DNA of 64,000 nt from Pseudotabrizicola alkalilacus (GCF_003443995.1 NZ_QWEY01000002.1:124001-188000); one strand, 5' to 3'. Positions 52,188 through 62,424 are shown, counted from the first letter of the stretch. Numbers and translations are program-made. Notes: generated by a model from the letters alone, not told the origin.

Positions 52188-55100
52188 CTATCGCGTTACG
52201 CCGGTGACAGAGGTGACTGCCGCACGATGGCCTTGCAAGACAGGGGCGATACCGAAAAGCCGCTCAAGTGCATGCAGCATGGTGCCGTCAATCGGGATCG
52301 GCTCACTGGGGTAATCCGTCCAGCCAAGGTTCAGATCAACAAACGGCCGCAGCGCTTCTGCGCGCATCCAGAACATTGTGCCCACCGGGAAATCGAAGTT
52401 GTCGGGCAGCGTCCCCAGGTCCATCTGATCGGCCAGCCGCAAAAGATGAGTCCTGTTGCGCGACCAGTAGATCAGGTTCGGATCGGCTGGAAAAACGATT
52501 CCCAGTTTGTCATCAGAGGCAAAGGCATTCAAGGCCCGGTCCAACATGGCGCCGCCAGCTTCGCCGCCCAGCACGTTTTCAAACAAGAATCTGGTCCACA
52601 CTTTGACCAGATCATCATTTGATAGAGCCAGGCTTTTCTTGGTGTGAACATGCCCGACAATATCATAATTGTTAACCATCTCTGCACCGAATGCAGTGAG
52701 GAAGGGGCCGATGTCGCGGCCAATATTCGGAACGATCCGGATTATGACATCGGCTTCATAATCCGCCAGAATCCGTTGTGCCTCGGCTTCTGCGCCCTGA
52801 TCTACAACACTGATATACAGCGTGGGCCGGGTTGCATTTGCCAAAATATGTTGCAGCAGCTTCTCAAGCTCATCGACGTAATAGGCGTGAATATGCAAAG
52901 CGCAGCGCAGCGCCTTTGCTGCATCTGTCAGCGTCGCATTGCCTGTTTCTCTGATCACTGGCAGGCTCCATCGCCCGTCAGGGCGCCCTTGCCGCAGGAA
53001 CTCGGCATAAGGGTCAGCATTGATTGCCTTTCCAAGCGTCGCTTGCAGATGGCGGGCAAAGATGTGCGGGTTAAAGCCGGGCTCTGCGCGGCGCGCAACA
53101 ATCCCACCCGAAAACAACGTAAGGTACCGCTCAGCCGCGAGTTTGGAGGTCTGCCACTTTGTGCCAAAAGGCAGCATATAACCCGGATCAAACTGTGGCT
53201 CGGCTTCAATCGCCTCGATATCTTCAGCCAGATTCGATTTCCGCGAGTTTACCGAAAGCGCCAGAGCTTCGATCTGCTCAACATAACTGTCGAGGTTGAA
53301 CGCAACACTGGCGTGCGATTTGATCCGGGCCGAAGTCTCGGCGTACAGCTCGGGTGAATTGGCAAGTGCCAGCAGTTTGCCGCTCATATCCGCGGTGTTG
53401 ATATAATCGGCCACACAACGTTCATCCAGCGCCACCTGGCGCAGCACATCAGAAATCCCTGTTGCGCCATCAAAGCACAAGACAGGAAGCCCTTCCAGCA
53501 TGGCGTCGATTGCAACGTTGGGAAGCGGATCAAGACGGCTTGGCAAGAGCAAAAGATCCGCCAGCCCATACGCATATTCGATCTCAGGCGTCTGGGACGC
53601 AAAGTGCACGAAATCAGTCATGCCGGATCGTTTCAGCTGATCCTGGAGCGCGAGGAAGTAATCCGGAAAATTCTCGATGCAAAAGCCTTCACCGATCCAG
53701 ACAAAACGCAGTTTTCGGCCTTTGGCTGCAGCGATGGCCTGACGCGCCACCTCGATAAACAAATCGACGCCTTTGCGCGGCTGCACATGGCCAGCGCCAA
53801 TAACGACGAAATCGTCCTCGCTGCCATCAGGGCGCAAATAGGTCTTCAGGCGATTTTGCTCGATCAAGTCGGCGTGCTGGGCCTCGCCGCTTTTGGGCAC
53901 GACGCATTTTCCCTGCGGAAAGACATGAACTTTTGGCGCAAGCTCCAGCGACGCCATCTCTGCCGCGTCGTTCAGTGTCAATGAGCTGGAGAAAACAACC
54001 TGATCGGCATGCTTCATCAAATCGCCGTACGCCACCTCGGGCTCGGGAAAAAACGAGGCAAACTCATGGATCAGGGATACACTGGTGATGCCCAGCCCGT
54101 GCAGGATCGGAAGCACGCGGCGGGATTCGATCGAGTTCACCACCGCAAACGCGAACGGCTTTGCCGAGAGGAACCGTTCGGTGAACCGCCAGGTGCTGTT
54201 GCCGGGTTGCGGATTGCGTCCGGTGATCACCACATCGACCGACACATCCAGAAAGGCATCGAGGATGTCGCCGCCGCGGGTGCTCAGGATGGTCACGTTG
54301 TAGCGGTCGGCCAGAACGCGCGCGACGTTCTGCACCAGAATCGGCGCGCCCGTACGACTGGCCTCGTGCGAGACCAGCAGCACATTCCGGCGCTCGGGAT
54401 CAGGGGTGCGGCGACCGGGGATCACCTGAAACTCACCGGAAGAGGCCGGCAGGATCTCTGCCGCCGCAGTCGTTTGCCCTGCCACAATCAGGGTACGCCG
54501 GGGATCGCGTTTGCGCGCGCTCTTGGCAAAGCGCATGCGCGTTCGCTCGCTGAACGGCAAAAAGCCTGACGCCAAACCATTCAGCACCCGGTACGCCAGC
54601 CGGTCTTTCCAGACCTTCATCACATGCGAACGGGCATAGGCCAGTTCGCCCCGCAGCAACTGGTTTTCGGTTGTCACGGATTGAAGCTGCGCCTGATGAT
54701 GCGACAGCGCGTTGGAAAGGGTTTCCAGCCATGCCGACTTTTCATCCGAGTGTTCCGTTGCAGCTTGCGCCTGCTCTGTTGCAGCACGTGCCCGCTCTGT
54801 AGCAACCAGCGTAGAGGCGGCAAGCGCCGCCCCGCCCGGTTCCAGCGGCCGGATCTGGTTCTCTGGGACCAGCTGGCCGCTTTTCAGAGCGTCCAGCATG
54901 TCGGACAAAGCCGCTGGTCCTTCTGCTGCCTTTCTCGCCAGAACCGCCTGAGTATGATCGCCCGCCAGCGCATGCCCTTCGGCCCAGAACAGCGCAGCCA
55001 GTGCATCGCGCCCCGCCTCATCCTGAGTCATGCGGCGAAACGCGGCCATTTCCGGCGTCAGATCATCGCCTCTGAACAGCACGCCCAGACCATGCTGATA

Positions 55101-55652
55101 CCAGAAGTTGATCGACGGGTCTGTTTTTTCCAGCTCTGCCCAGTATTGCCAGACCCCAAAGCCGCGTTCGCGTACTTCGGTATCGTGAAACAGCACCACG
55201 GCACTGTCGGCCAGCTTGGGCAGCCAGCTTTCGTAGTCTTCCTTGATGTCATCATAAAAGTGTCGGCCATCAAGGTGCAGAATGTCGACAGAGCCATCTT
55301 CGACATCATCAAGCGCCTCGGCAAAGGTCTTGCGCAGCAGGGTGCTGAACCCGGCATAAGGCCGGTTTTGCTTTTGAACGGTGTCGAACACCTCTTCGCC
55401 ATAGCGCCCGGCATGTTCGTCGCCCTGCCAGGTGTCAACGGCGATGCAGCGGGTGGGCAATCCCGATTCTTTTACGGCCTGACAAAAGGCAAAATAGGAA
55501 TATCCGTAGTGAGACCCCAGTTCGACAATCTTGCCCGGCCGCGCCGCAGGGACCAGCCACATTGCGAACGGACCATGGCGCAGCCAGGCAGTCATCGGGA
55601 TGTAGGACGGACGGGAAATCTCGTGCCCAAGGAAAATCGTCTTCGTCATCAT
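52188..55652 (-). CDS. Three-module protein: methyltransferase-like + GT4 glycosyltransferase + RgpF-type rhamnan synthesis domain
   Basis: A 1154-residue protein, the largest here. Residues ~1-220: class I SAM/cephalosporin-hydroxylase-like fold (VELGSHYGYSYFAFCQAV, DILHLDGRHFYDDIKEDY, VLFHDTEVRERGFG). Residues ~275-355: coiled coil with tandem A-ATE-A repeats. Residues ~420-775: GT-B, family-4-like glycosyltransferase (LLVSHEASRTGAP; donor-site PSRLDPLPNVAIDAMLEGLP at ~704). Residues ~830-1150: RgpF-like domain (IHAYYVDELEKLL, PNIGRDIGPFLTAFG, HVHTKK). It should modify and extend a surface polysaccharide with several steps on one chain. No signal peptide. By eye, less GC-rich than its neighbours, suggesting transfer. 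The sugar epimerase follows. Confidence 0.85.
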   Translation of the reverse strand: MMTKTIFLGHEISRPSYIPMTAWLRHGPFAMWLVPAARPGKIVELGSHYGYSYFAFCQAVKESGLPTRCIAVDTWQGDEHAGRYGEEVFDTVQKQNRPYAGFSTLLRKTFAEALDDVEDGSVDILHLDGRHFYDDIKEDYESWLPKLADSAVVLFHDTEVRERGFGVWQYWAELEKTDPSINFWYQHGLGVLFRGDDLTPEMAAFRRMTQDEAGRDALAALFWAEGHALAGDHTQAVLARKAAEGPAALSDMLDALKSGQLVPENQIRPLEPGGAALAASTLVATERARAATEQAQAATEHSDEKSAWLETLSNALSHHQAQLQSVTTENQLLRGELAYARSHVMKVWKDRLAYRVLNGLASGFLPFSERTRMRFAKSARKRDPRRTLIVAGQTTAAAEILPASSGEFQVIPGRRTPDPERRNVLLVSHEASRTGAPILVQNVARVLADRYNVTILSTRGGDILDAFLDVSVDVVITGRNPQPGNSTWRFTERFLSAKPFAFAVVNSIESRRVLPILHGLGITSVSLIHEFASFFPEPEVAYGDLMKHADQVVFSSSLTLNDAAEMASLELAPKVHVFPQGKCVVPKSGEAQHADLIEQNRLKTYLRPDGSEDDFVVIGAGHVQPRKGVDLFIEVARQAIAAAKGRKLRFVWIGEGFCIENFPDYFLALQDQLKRSGMTDFVHFASQTPEIEYAYGLADLLLLPSRLDPLPNVAIDAMLEGLPVLCFDGATGISDVLRQVALDERCVADYINTADMSGKLLALANSPELYAETSARIKSHASVAFNLDSYVEQIEALALSVNSRKSNLAEDIEAIEAEPQFDPGYMLPFGTKWQTSKLAAERYLTLFSGGIVARRAEPGFNPHIFARHLQATLGKAINADPYAEFLRQGRPDGRWSLPVIRETGNATLTDAAKALRCALHIHAYYVDELEKLLQHILANATRPTLYISVVDQGAEAEAQRILADYEADVIIRIVPNIGRDIGPFLTAFGAEMVNNYDIVGHVHTKKSLALSNDDLVKVWTRFLFENVLGGEAGGAMLDRALNAFASDDKLGIVFPADPNLIYWSRNRTHLLRLADQMDLGTLPDNFDFPVGTMFWMRAEALRPFVDLNLGWTDYPSEPIPIDGTMLHALERLFGIAPVLQGHRAAVTSVTGVTR

Positions 55653-56036
55653 TCACCAATGCAATCTCAACCCAAACGCGAAAACCTAAACACTTTGCCA
55701 CCGGCTCGCAATGCACGTCAGGTGTACACTATCCCGCAGACTGTCGCCGCCTAAAATGCAGGCTCTGTGGAGCGCAAAAGCGGCAGCCTGCACCGCCCGG
55801 TATGGCATCGCTGCCCCTGTAAGGCGGGGGCAAGGTCTTGGCAACCGGCTTTGAGCGAAAGCTGTGGCAGCCTGACAGCCACCATATGCCCAATCGGCAA
55901 AATCCGGCCTGTTGGTGCTGTGGGGGCATCGGGGCGATGGGGTGCCAGATGACATGGAACAAAGTGGAGGGCCGCCGCATGCTATAAGATCACGCAAGTC
56001 CTGACGCCAATCCGCACGCATGAGGAGCAAGGCCAG
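55653..56036. other. 384-base intergenic region upstream of phaC
   Basis: No convincing gene. It must hold the divergent promoters of the large glycosyltransferase and phaC. The only clear structure is the inverted repeat at 55757-55792 (next entry). The half-site GCGCAA seen in the phaA and phaB dyads also occurs here, once, at about 55772. Confidence 0.6.
55757..55792. promoter_or_regulatory. Spaced inverted repeat upstream of phaC
   Basis: TGCAGGCT (55757-55764) and AGCCTGCA (55785-55792) are perfect complements 20 bases apart, about 245 bases before phaC. TGC/GCA half-sites fit PhaR-like regulators, but a plain RNA hairpin is equally possible. Confidence 0.35.
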
Positions 56037-57845
56037 ATGACCCGAAGCAGAAAAAAGCCGCAGATCCCTGCCACCCCGCCTGTCGTCACTGATCTACCTG
56101 TGGTGATCCCGCCTAAAGCTGCCCCGGAACTTCCTCCCGAGGAACCACTTCAGACCTTTGACCGGACCACCCGCGCAGTCGTCGCGCGGCTGAGTGGCGG
56201 GGTGGCCACCCATGCTTTTGTCGAAGCGTGGAGCGACTGGGCGCAGCATCTGGCCCGCGCGCCGGGCCGACAGATGGAGTTGGCGGGGCAGGCGCAGCGC
56301 AACATGATGCAGGTGATGTCACTGTGGACCCGTCCCGACGGTCCGCCGCCCTTTGCACCGAAACCCTATGATCACCGCTTTGATCATCCGGGTTGGCAGA
56401 CTCCCCCCTTCCTGTGGTGGCAGCAGGGGTTTCTTGCGGTACAGGACTGGTGGGACCATGCCACCGAACCCATGCGCGGTCTGCATCCCGAAGATGCCGA
56501 GCGTACCCGGTTTCTGGCGCGCCAGACCCTCGACGTGTTGTCACCGTCGAATGCGCCCCTGCTCAACCCCGAGATTCTGGCCGAGACCCGCAAGACCGGG
56601 GGCCGCAATCTGACAGAGGGCGCGTCGCATTTTGTGCATGATGCGATAAAAACCCTGACCGGGCAGCGCGATCCGGCACCCGAAGGGTTTCAGATCGGCA
56701 CCGATCTGGCCTGCACGCCGGGGCAGGTGGTGTTTCGCAACGATCTGTTCGAGCTGATCCAATACGCGCCACAGACGCCGCAGGTGCAGGCCAGACCGAT
56801 CCTGATCGTCCCGGCATGGATCATGAAATACTACATTCTGGACCTGTCGCCGGAAAACTCGATGGTGCGCTATCTTGTCGGGCAGGGATTTACGGTTTTC
56901 ATGATCTCGTGGTGCAATCCGACCGGCGATCAGCGCGACCTGTCGCTCGAAGATTACCGCAAGCGTGGCGTGATGGCCGCCCTTGATGCCGTGACGGCAA
57001 TCGTGCCGGAGACGCCCGTGCATGCTGTCGGCTATTGCCTTGGCGGCACGATTCTGGCGATTGCGGCCGCGACGATGGCACGGGATGCTGATGACCGGTT
57101 TGCCTCGGTCACGCTGATGGCGGCGCAGGTGGATTTCGCCGAAGCCGGCGAGTTGCTGCTGTTTCTTGACGAAAGCCAGATCGCGTTTCTGGAAGATCTG
57201 ATGTGGGAACCGGGCTATCTTGACCGCCCGCAGATGGCGCGCGCCTTTGCGACGATCCGGGCCGAAGACCTGATCTGGACCCGCGCCGTGCAGCGCTATT
57301 TTCTCGGGCGTGAGGATGTGCCGACCGATATCGGGGTCTGGCTGTCCGACACCACCCGGATGCCCGCCACCATGCATTCGCAATACCTGCGCGGGCTGTT
57401 TCTGGAAAACCGGCTGACCGCCGGGCGCTTTGCGGTCGAGGGCCGGGTGATCGCGCTGAAGGATCTGTCAGTGCCGTTGTTCGTCGTCGGTACGGAAAGC
57501 GACCACATCGCGCCATGGCGGTCGGTCTACAAGACCAAGCTGTTCACCGATGGTGACCTGACCTTTGTGCTGACCAAAGGTGGGCACAACAGCGGTATCC
57601 TCAGCGAGCCGGGGCACAAGGGGCGGCACTACCGCATCGCACACCGTCCCGCTGGCGCGCTGTATACCGGGCCGGATGCGTGGCTGGCGCAAACCAAGAC
57701 AACGCCGGGGTCTTGGTGGCCCGGTTGGGCAGACTGGCTGACTGCCATGGGCGGTGGCCTTGCAGAGCCGCCGTCGATGGGCGCCGCGGACAAGGGCCTG
57801 CCCCCGCTGGCAACCGCTCCGGGGGCCTACGTGTTGCAACTGTGA
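56037..57845 (+). CDS. phaC: Class I poly(3-hydroxyalkanoate) synthase
   Basis: Polymerises (R)-3-hydroxyacyl-CoA into PHA at the granule surface. Alpha/beta-hydrolase fold with lipase-like box GYCLGGT; the nucleophile is Cys334. The catalytic His is in KGGHNSGILSEPG and the Asp in the region around VVGTESDHIAPW. N-terminal ~100 residues are the variable class I domain; 602 residues, normal. PhaA and PhaB are encoded 28 kb upstream. No phasin, PhaR or depolymerase gene adjoins it. A 6-bp hairpin (57856-57872) follows the stop. Confidence 0.95.
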   Translation: MTRSRKKPQIPATPPVVTDLPVVIPPKAAPELPPEEPLQTFDRTTRAVVARLSGGVATHAFVEAWSDWAQHLARAPGRQMELAGQAQRNMMQVMSLWTRPDGPPPFAPKPYDHRFDHPGWQTPPFLWWQQGFLAVQDWWDHATEPMRGLHPEDAERTRFLARQTLDVLSPSNAPLLNPEILAETRKTGGRNLTEGASHFVHDAIKTLTGQRDPAPEGFQIGTDLACTPGQVVFRNDLFELIQYAPQTPQVQARPILIVPAWIMKYYILDLSPENSMVRYLVGQGFTVFMISWCNPTGDQRDLSLEDYRKRGVMAALDAVTAIVPETPVHAVGYCLGGTILAIAAATMARDADDRFASVTLMAAQVDFAEAGELLLFLDESQIAFLEDLMWEPGYLDRPQMARAFATIRAEDLIWTRAVQRYFLGREDVPTDIGVWLSDTTRMPATMHSQYLRGLFLENRLTAGRFAVEGRVIALKDLSVPLFVVGTESDHIAPWRSVYKTKLFTDGDLTFVLTKGGHNSGILSEPGHKGRHYRIAHRPAGALYTGPDAWLAQTKTTPGSWWPGWADWLTAMGGGLAEPPSMGAADKGLPPLATAPGAYVLQL

Positions 57846-58022
57846 CCTGATATTTTCACCCGCAAAGGGTGACAGCCCATCACGAGGCTTTGCCCGCGCC
57901 AGTCCAGCGGCGATTTCAGAACCGACCGCGCGCGGTTGTCGCAAAAAGACCATGTCGCCGCCAGAAGGGCTGTCTTGCGTGCATGCAGCTTTGGTCCTAT
58001 GGTCCAACCAAAAGGGGGCGTC

Positions 58023-58754
58023 ATGGTCGGTACGTCAGCAGTCGAAGACCTGCGCGAAACTCTGCGTCGTGAGATCGTTGATCTTTACGAGGTGGGCGAT
58101 TTGCTGCCCTGCGAACGCGATCTTGCCGAACGGTTCAATGTCTCGCGCAATACGATCCGCGAAACGATGATCCATCTCGAAGCCTTTCAGCTGGTGCGCA
58201 AGACCAAGCGCGGGGCGCAGGTCTCGAAGCCGGATTTCGACACCATGTTCCGGGGCTTTACCCAGTTCTTCGGGACATCGACCCAGACCTTTACCGATGT
58301 GCTGAACTTCCGTCGCATTGTCGAAACCGGGGCCGCGCCGCTGATCACCCATCATGCGACCGATGAATGTCTGTCGCAGATGGCGGAGGCGAACCGGCTG
58401 ATGCAGCAGGCAATGACCACCAATGAAGCCGCCGAATGGGATTACCGCTTTCATCTGGCGCTGGTGGATGCGTCAAAGAATGATGTGCTCAGCCGGATGT
58501 ATCGCGTGATGTCCGTGCCGCTGCGCTATTATCTGGAGGTCGGCAAATCGCAGACCCCCGCGACAACCACCGCATATGAACAACATGCCCGGATCATCAA
58601 CGCCCTGCGCAACCGTGAGCCCGAGGCTTTGACCCGCACCCTTTCCGAGCATTTCCGGCACTCCAGCAAAACGCTGACCAACTGGCTGGCAACACGCGAT
58701 GGAAACGCCGGGCAGATTTCAGGATGGCCGCCACATCAGGCAACCGCGGGATAG
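58023..58754 (+). CDS. GntR/FadR-family transcriptional regulator
   Basis: A 243-residue repressor: winged helix (DLLPCERDLAERFNVSRNTIRETMIHLEAFQL) and an all-helical FCD ligand domain (TDVLNFRRIVETGAAPLI, DYRFHLALVDASKND, HARIINALRNREPEA). FCD regulators usually bind sugar acids or other carboxylates. It precedes a zinc dehydrogenase by 123 bases, so it likely controls that gene. ATG 58023 is chosen, as GGGGG lies before it; Mets at 57936 and 57999 are alternatives. Confidence 0.9.
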   Translation: MVGTSAVEDLRETLRREIVDLYEVGDLLPCERDLAERFNVSRNTIRETMIHLEAFQLVRKTKRGAQVSKPDFDTMFRGFTQFFGTSTQTFTDVLNFRRIVETGAAPLITHHATDECLSQMAEANRLMQQAMTTNEAAEWDYRFHLALVDASKNDVLSRMYRVMSVPLRYYLEVGKSQTPATTTAYEQHARIINALRNREPEALTRTLSEHFRHSSKTLTNWLATRDGNAGQISGWPPHQATAG

Positions 58755-58877
58755 ACCGCTTTCTCACCCGGAGACGGACCCTATGACATCTATCAGGTAT
58801 CTGCCGCGTGCCTGTCGCCGGATGGTGGTTTCTGACCTGTCCCCGGCCCCAGATCTGACAAACCATGAGGACAACCA

Positions 58878-59882
58878 ATGGCGGTGAATGCGAACCAGAT
58901 GCAGGCGCTTCTCTGTACCGAGCCGGGACGGCTGGACGTGGTGCAGCGCCCCCGCCCCGAAGACAAGGCCGGGCATATCCGTCTTAGGGTCGAGGCAATC
59001 GGGATCTGCGGAACCGATTATCACATCTATGATGGCAACCAGCCCTTTCTGGCCTATCCGCGCGTGATGGGCCATGAACTGGCCGCACGCGCGTTGCAGG
59101 ACAGCGCAGACGGCAGGATCGCGAGCGGCGATCTGGTGGTGGTGAACCCCTATATCACCTGTGGCATCTGCCACGCCTGCCGCATCGGAAAACCCAATTG
59201 CTGCGAGGCTATCGGGGTTCTGGGCGTTCACCGCGACGGCGGCATGTGCGAAGAAATCGTCGTGCCGGAAGCCAATGTCTATGCCGCCACCGGGCTGGAC
59301 GCGACAGCCGCTGCGATGGTCGAGTTTCTGGCCATCGGTGCCCATGGCGTCAGGCGCTCGCGGCTTGTCGCGGGCTCCACTGCGCTTGTTGTGGGGGCAG
59401 GGCCGATTGGCATGGGGGCGGCGCTGTTCGCGCATGTGGCAGGGGCCCGCGTGACCCTGCGCGACACATCGCCCGATAGGCTGGCGCTTGCGCAAGGTAT
59501 TCTGCCCGACGTGATATGTCAGACCGTGGCCAACGCCGGACCCGAAGCCTTTGACACCGTGTTTGACGCAACCGGCAACATCAACGCCATGAATGCGGGC
59601 CTGACCCTTGTGGCGCATGGCGGGTCTTATGTGCTGTTGTCGGTCGTCAAGGGCGACCTCAGCTTCCCCGACCCCGAATTCCACAAACGCGAGGCGACGC
59701 TGATCGCCAGCCGCAACGCGCTGGAGGAAGATTTCCGCCATGTCATGGACTGTATGGCACGGGGGCTGGTCCCGGTTGAGGCCATCGCGACCCACCGCAC
59801 CACGCTGGACGGTGCCGCCACGGACCTGCCGAAATGGGCCGCGGACCGAGGCACCGTCATGAAAGCGCTGATCCATGTCTGA
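58878..59882 (+). CDS. Zinc-binding alcohol/polyol dehydrogenase (RspB/sorbitol dehydrogenase type)
   Basis: A 334-residue zinc-dependent MDR dehydrogenase. Catalytic zinc: Cys in [10 protein letters not shown] and His-Glu in MGHELAA; structural zinc: four Cys in [15 protein letters not shown]. Cofactor motif [15 protein letters not shown]. Related proteins oxidise sugar acids such as L-gulonate or galactonate. Together with the FadR-type regulator upstream it suggests a small sugar-acid catabolic unit, though no kinase or aldolase is beside it. Substrate not determined. Confidence 0.88.
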   Translation: MAVNANQMQALLCTEPGRLDVVQRPRPEDKAGHIRLRVEAIGICGTDYHIYDGNQPFLAYPRVMGHELAARALQDSADGRIASGDLVVVNPYITCGICHACRIGKPNCCEAIGVLGVHRDGGMCEEIVVPEANVYAATGLDATAAAMVEFLAIGAHGVRRSRLVAGSTALVVGAGPIGMGAALFAHVAGARVTLRDTSPDRLALAQGILPDVICQTVANAGPEAFDTVFDATGNINAMNAGLTLVAHGGSYVLLSVVKGDLSFPDPEFHKREATLIASRNALEEDFRHVMDCMARGLVPVEAIATHRTTLDGAATDLPKWAADRGTVMKALIHV

Positions 59883-59992
59883 TACCGGAACCGTTTTCGC
59901 ACCCGAACCGTGGCGCGACCCGTCAAGGATCACTTGACCCTGTGCTGCCCATTGGCTACGCCGCTGCCAACCCAAAGACAGGAGCCTTTGTG

Positions 59993-61099
59993 ATGGCCAA
60001 CCCTTCCCTTCTTATCCTCGCCGGCGACGGCATCGGCCCTGAAGTCATGGCCGAAGTGAAGAAAATCATCGGCTGGATGGGCGCCAAGCGTGGCGTCACG
60101 TTCGATGTGACCGAAGATCTGGTCGGCGGCTGCGCCTATGACAAGCATGGCGTGCCGCTGCACGACGACACCATGGCCAAGGCGCAAGAGGTTGATGCGG
60201 TGCTGCTGGGGGCCGTGGGCGGCCCGCAATATGACACTCTGGACTTCAGCGTAAAACCAGAGCGGGGCCTGCTGCGTCTGCGCAAGGAAATGGACCTGTT
60301 CTCCAACCTGCGCCCCGCGCAGTGCTTTGACGCGCTGGCCGATTTCTCGTCACTGAAGAAAGATGTCGTGGCCGGTCTGGACATCGTGATCGTGCGCGAG
60401 CTGACATCTGGCGTCTATTTCGGCGAGCCGCGCGGCATTTTCGTCGAAGGCAACGAGCGTGTGGGCATCAACACCCAGCGCTACACCGAGTCGGAAATCG
60501 CCCGCGTTGCCCGCTCGGCGTTCGAGCTGGCCCGCAAGCGCGCGAACAAGGTCTGCTCGATGGAGAAGGCCAACGTGATGGAATCCGGCATCCTGTGGCG
60601 CGATGTGGTGCAGGAAATCCATGACAAGGAATACCCCGATGTGCAGCTGTCGCACATGTATGCCGACAACGGCGCGATGCAGCTGGTGCGCTGGCCCAAG
60701 CAGTTTGACGTGATCGTCACTGACAACCTGTTCGGCGATGTGCTGTCGGATTGCGCCGCGATGCTGACCGGCAGCCTGGGCATGCTGCCCTCGGCCAGCC
60801 TTGGCGCGCCGATGGCCAATGGCCGGCCCAAGGCGCTGTACGAGCCGGTGCATGGCTCTGCTCCCGACATCGCAGGCACGGGCAAGGCGAACCCGATCGC
60901 CTGCATCCTGTCGTTTGCGATGGCGCTGCGCTATTCGTTCGACATGGGCGAGGATGCGACGCGGATCGAAAAAGCGGTCGAGCAGGTGCTGGCCGACGGC
61001 CTGCGCACCGCCGATCTGATGGGGCCACAGGACGGCACCCCGATCAGCACCACCCAGATGGGCGATGCCATTGTGGCAGCGCTGGACGCCAGCCTGTAA
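59993..61099 (+). CDS. leuB: 3-isopropylmalate dehydrogenase
   Basis: NAD-dependent oxidative decarboxylation of 3-isopropylmalate in leucine synthesis. Signatures: [11 protein letters not shown] at the start, [23 protein letters not shown], and [19 protein letters not shown] (metal site), [18 protein letters not shown]. 368 residues. ATG 59993 follows AGGAG at 9-10 bases; the frame upstream to 59834 overlaps the dehydrogenase gene. A clear terminator follows. Confidence 0.97.
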   Translation: MANPSLLILAGDGIGPEVMAEVKKIIGWMGAKRGVTFDVTEDLVGGCAYDKHGVPLHDDTMAKAQEVDAVLLGAVGGPQYDTLDFSVKPERGLLRLRKEMDLFSNLRPAQCFDALADFSSLKKDVVAGLDIVIVRELTSGVYFGEPRGIFVEGNERVGINTQRYTESEIARVARSAFELARKRANKVCSMEKANVMESGILWRDVVQEIHDKEYPDVQLSHMYADNGAMQLVRWPKQFDVIVTDNLFGDVLSDCAAMLTGSLGMLPSASLGAPMANGRPKALYEPVHGSAPDIAGTGKANPIACILSFAMALRYSFDMGEDATRIEKAVEQVLADGLRTADLMGPQDGTPISTTQMGDAIVAALDASL

Positions 61100-61119
61100 G
61101 CTGTCAGCGGAATGTTGCA

Positions 61120-61147
61120 CAAAGGCCCGCCCTGTGGCGGGCCTTTG
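61120..61147 (+). terminator. Intrinsic terminator of leuB
   Basis: CAAAGGCCCGCC (61120-61131), loop CTGT, GGCGGGCCTTTG (61136-61147), a perfect 12-bp stem followed by TTGTTT, 20 bases after the leuB stop. Confidence 0.92.
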
Positions 61148-61248
61148 TTGTTTAAGCCACAGGAACCGTTGAGGCCGGACACGGTTTCTGCACATACTGA
61201 TAGCGCAAACAGGGTTGGCACTTTGCCCCTGCCAGCAAGGGGAGAGTC

Positions 61249-62208
61249 ATGGGACACAATGTAAAAGGTGCGCTTCTGGCGCTGCTTGCGTTTGCAATCT
61301 ACGCGACCCATGACGTTGTCATCAAGTTTCTGGGCGAAAGCTATAACTCGTTCCAGATCATCTTTTTCTCGGGCCTCATGGGCTTTCCGCTGATTTCGTT
61401 CATGCTCATGAGCGACCGGACAGACGGCAACCTGATTCCGCGCCATCCGTGGTGGTCGCTGTTGCGGTCGCTGACCGCCGTGTCCACGGGCGCTGCGGCC
61501 TTTTATGCCTTTACCGTGCTGCCACTGGCGCAGACCTATGCAATCCTGTTCGCCATGCCGCTGTTGATCACGGTGCTGGCGATTCCGATGCTGGGTGAAA
61601 AGGTGGGGTTCCGGCGCGGCATTGCCGTGGTGGTCGGGTTGATCGGCGTGCTGATCGTGCTGCGCCCCGGATCGGCAGATCTGTCCTGGGGCCATCTGGC
61701 GGCGTTGTCGGCGGCGCTGACCGGCTCGCTGACCTCGGTAATCGTGCGCAAGATCGGGGCCGAAGAACGGTCTGCCGTGCTGATGCTGTATCCGATGGTG
61801 GCGACGTTTCTGCTGACCGGTGCGGCCATGCCCTTCGTCTATGTGCCGATGCCGCTGGAGCATCTGGCGCTGACCGGGGTTATCGCCGGGCTGGCGTTTG
61901 TGGCCGCGCTGTTGTCGATTGCGGCTTATCGCACCGCGCCTGCGATCATCGTGGCCCCGATGCAGTATTCGCAGATCATCTGGGCGGTGATCTATGGCGC
62001 GCTGCTGTTTGACGAGCAGGCGGATTTCTACACGCTGGTCGGGACCGGGGTGATCATCGCCTCGGGCATCTACATCGTTCTGCGTGAGGGCACTGGCAGC
62101 GTGTCGAAAAACAGCCCGGTTCTGGCAAACAAATCGCGGCCCGAAACCGGGTTGATGCCACGCATCAGCCTGCTTTTGAAACGCGGAGAGCGTCGTCGCG
62201 CAGAATGA
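61249..62208 (+). CDS. EamA-domain (DMT superfamily) transporter
   Basis: A 319-residue inner-membrane transporter with ten helices in two EamA repeats, starting LLALLAFAIYATHDVVIKFL. The second half has LMLYPMVATFLLTGAAMPF and APMQYSQIIWAVIYGALLF, the riboflavin/S-adenosylmethionine-like (RhaT/EamA) pattern. A basic C-terminal tail (~40 residues) is cytoplasmic. Substrate unknown. GGGGAGAG lies just before the ATG. It stands alone between leuB and tRNA-Pro. Confidence 0.87.
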   Translation: MGHNVKGALLALLAFAIYATHDVVIKFLGESYNSFQIIFFSGLMGFPLISFMLMSDRTDGNLIPRHPWWSLLRSLTAVSTGAAAFYAFTVLPLAQTYAILFAMPLLITVLAIPMLGEKVGFRRGIAVVVGLIGVLIVLRPGSADLSWGHLAALSAALTGSLTSVIVRKIGAEERSAVLMLYPMVATFLLTGAAMPFVYVPMPLEHLALTGVIAGLAFVAALLSIAAYRTAPAIIVAPMQYSQIIWAVIYGALLFDEQADFYTLVGTGVIIASGIYIVLREGTGSVSKNSPVLANKSRPETGLMPRISLLLKRGERRRAE

Positions 62209-62263
62209 ACCCGCGCCCCCTCTTGCAAAGCGCAAGCGAAGGGTTTAGGGCGTTTCCCACGGT

Positions 62264-62340
62264 CGGAGCGTAGCGCAGTCTGGTAGCGCACCTGCTTCGG
62301 GAGCAGGGGGTCGGAGGTTCGAATCCTCTCGCTCCGACCA
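62264..62340 (+). tRNA. tRNA-Pro (anticodon CGG)
   Basis: Full 77-nt cloverleaf. Acceptor stem CGGAGCG (62264-62270) with CGCTCCG, D arm GCGCAGTCTGGTAGCGC, anticodon stem CCTGC/GCAGG around TTCGGGA (anticodon CGG), T arm GGAGG-TTCGAAT-CCTCT, and an encoded CCA at 62338-62340. It reads CCG codons. It stands alone; no other tRNA is near. Confidence 0.97.
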
Positions 62341-62424
62341 GTTTTCCCGTCATTTGTTTCATTTGAATTTGCCTGAGCCCACCCTAGTCTGGTGCCATGG
62401 CAAAGGGTGACGCAGCTCCGCTGC

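Noticed and set aside
62165-62362. Minus-strand ORF across the tRNA, with [16 protein letters not shown]-type peptide
   Set aside because: This is the antisense of tRNA-Pro, a well-known false protein; the same holds for the overlapping 62070-62483 frame ([15 protein letters not shown]).
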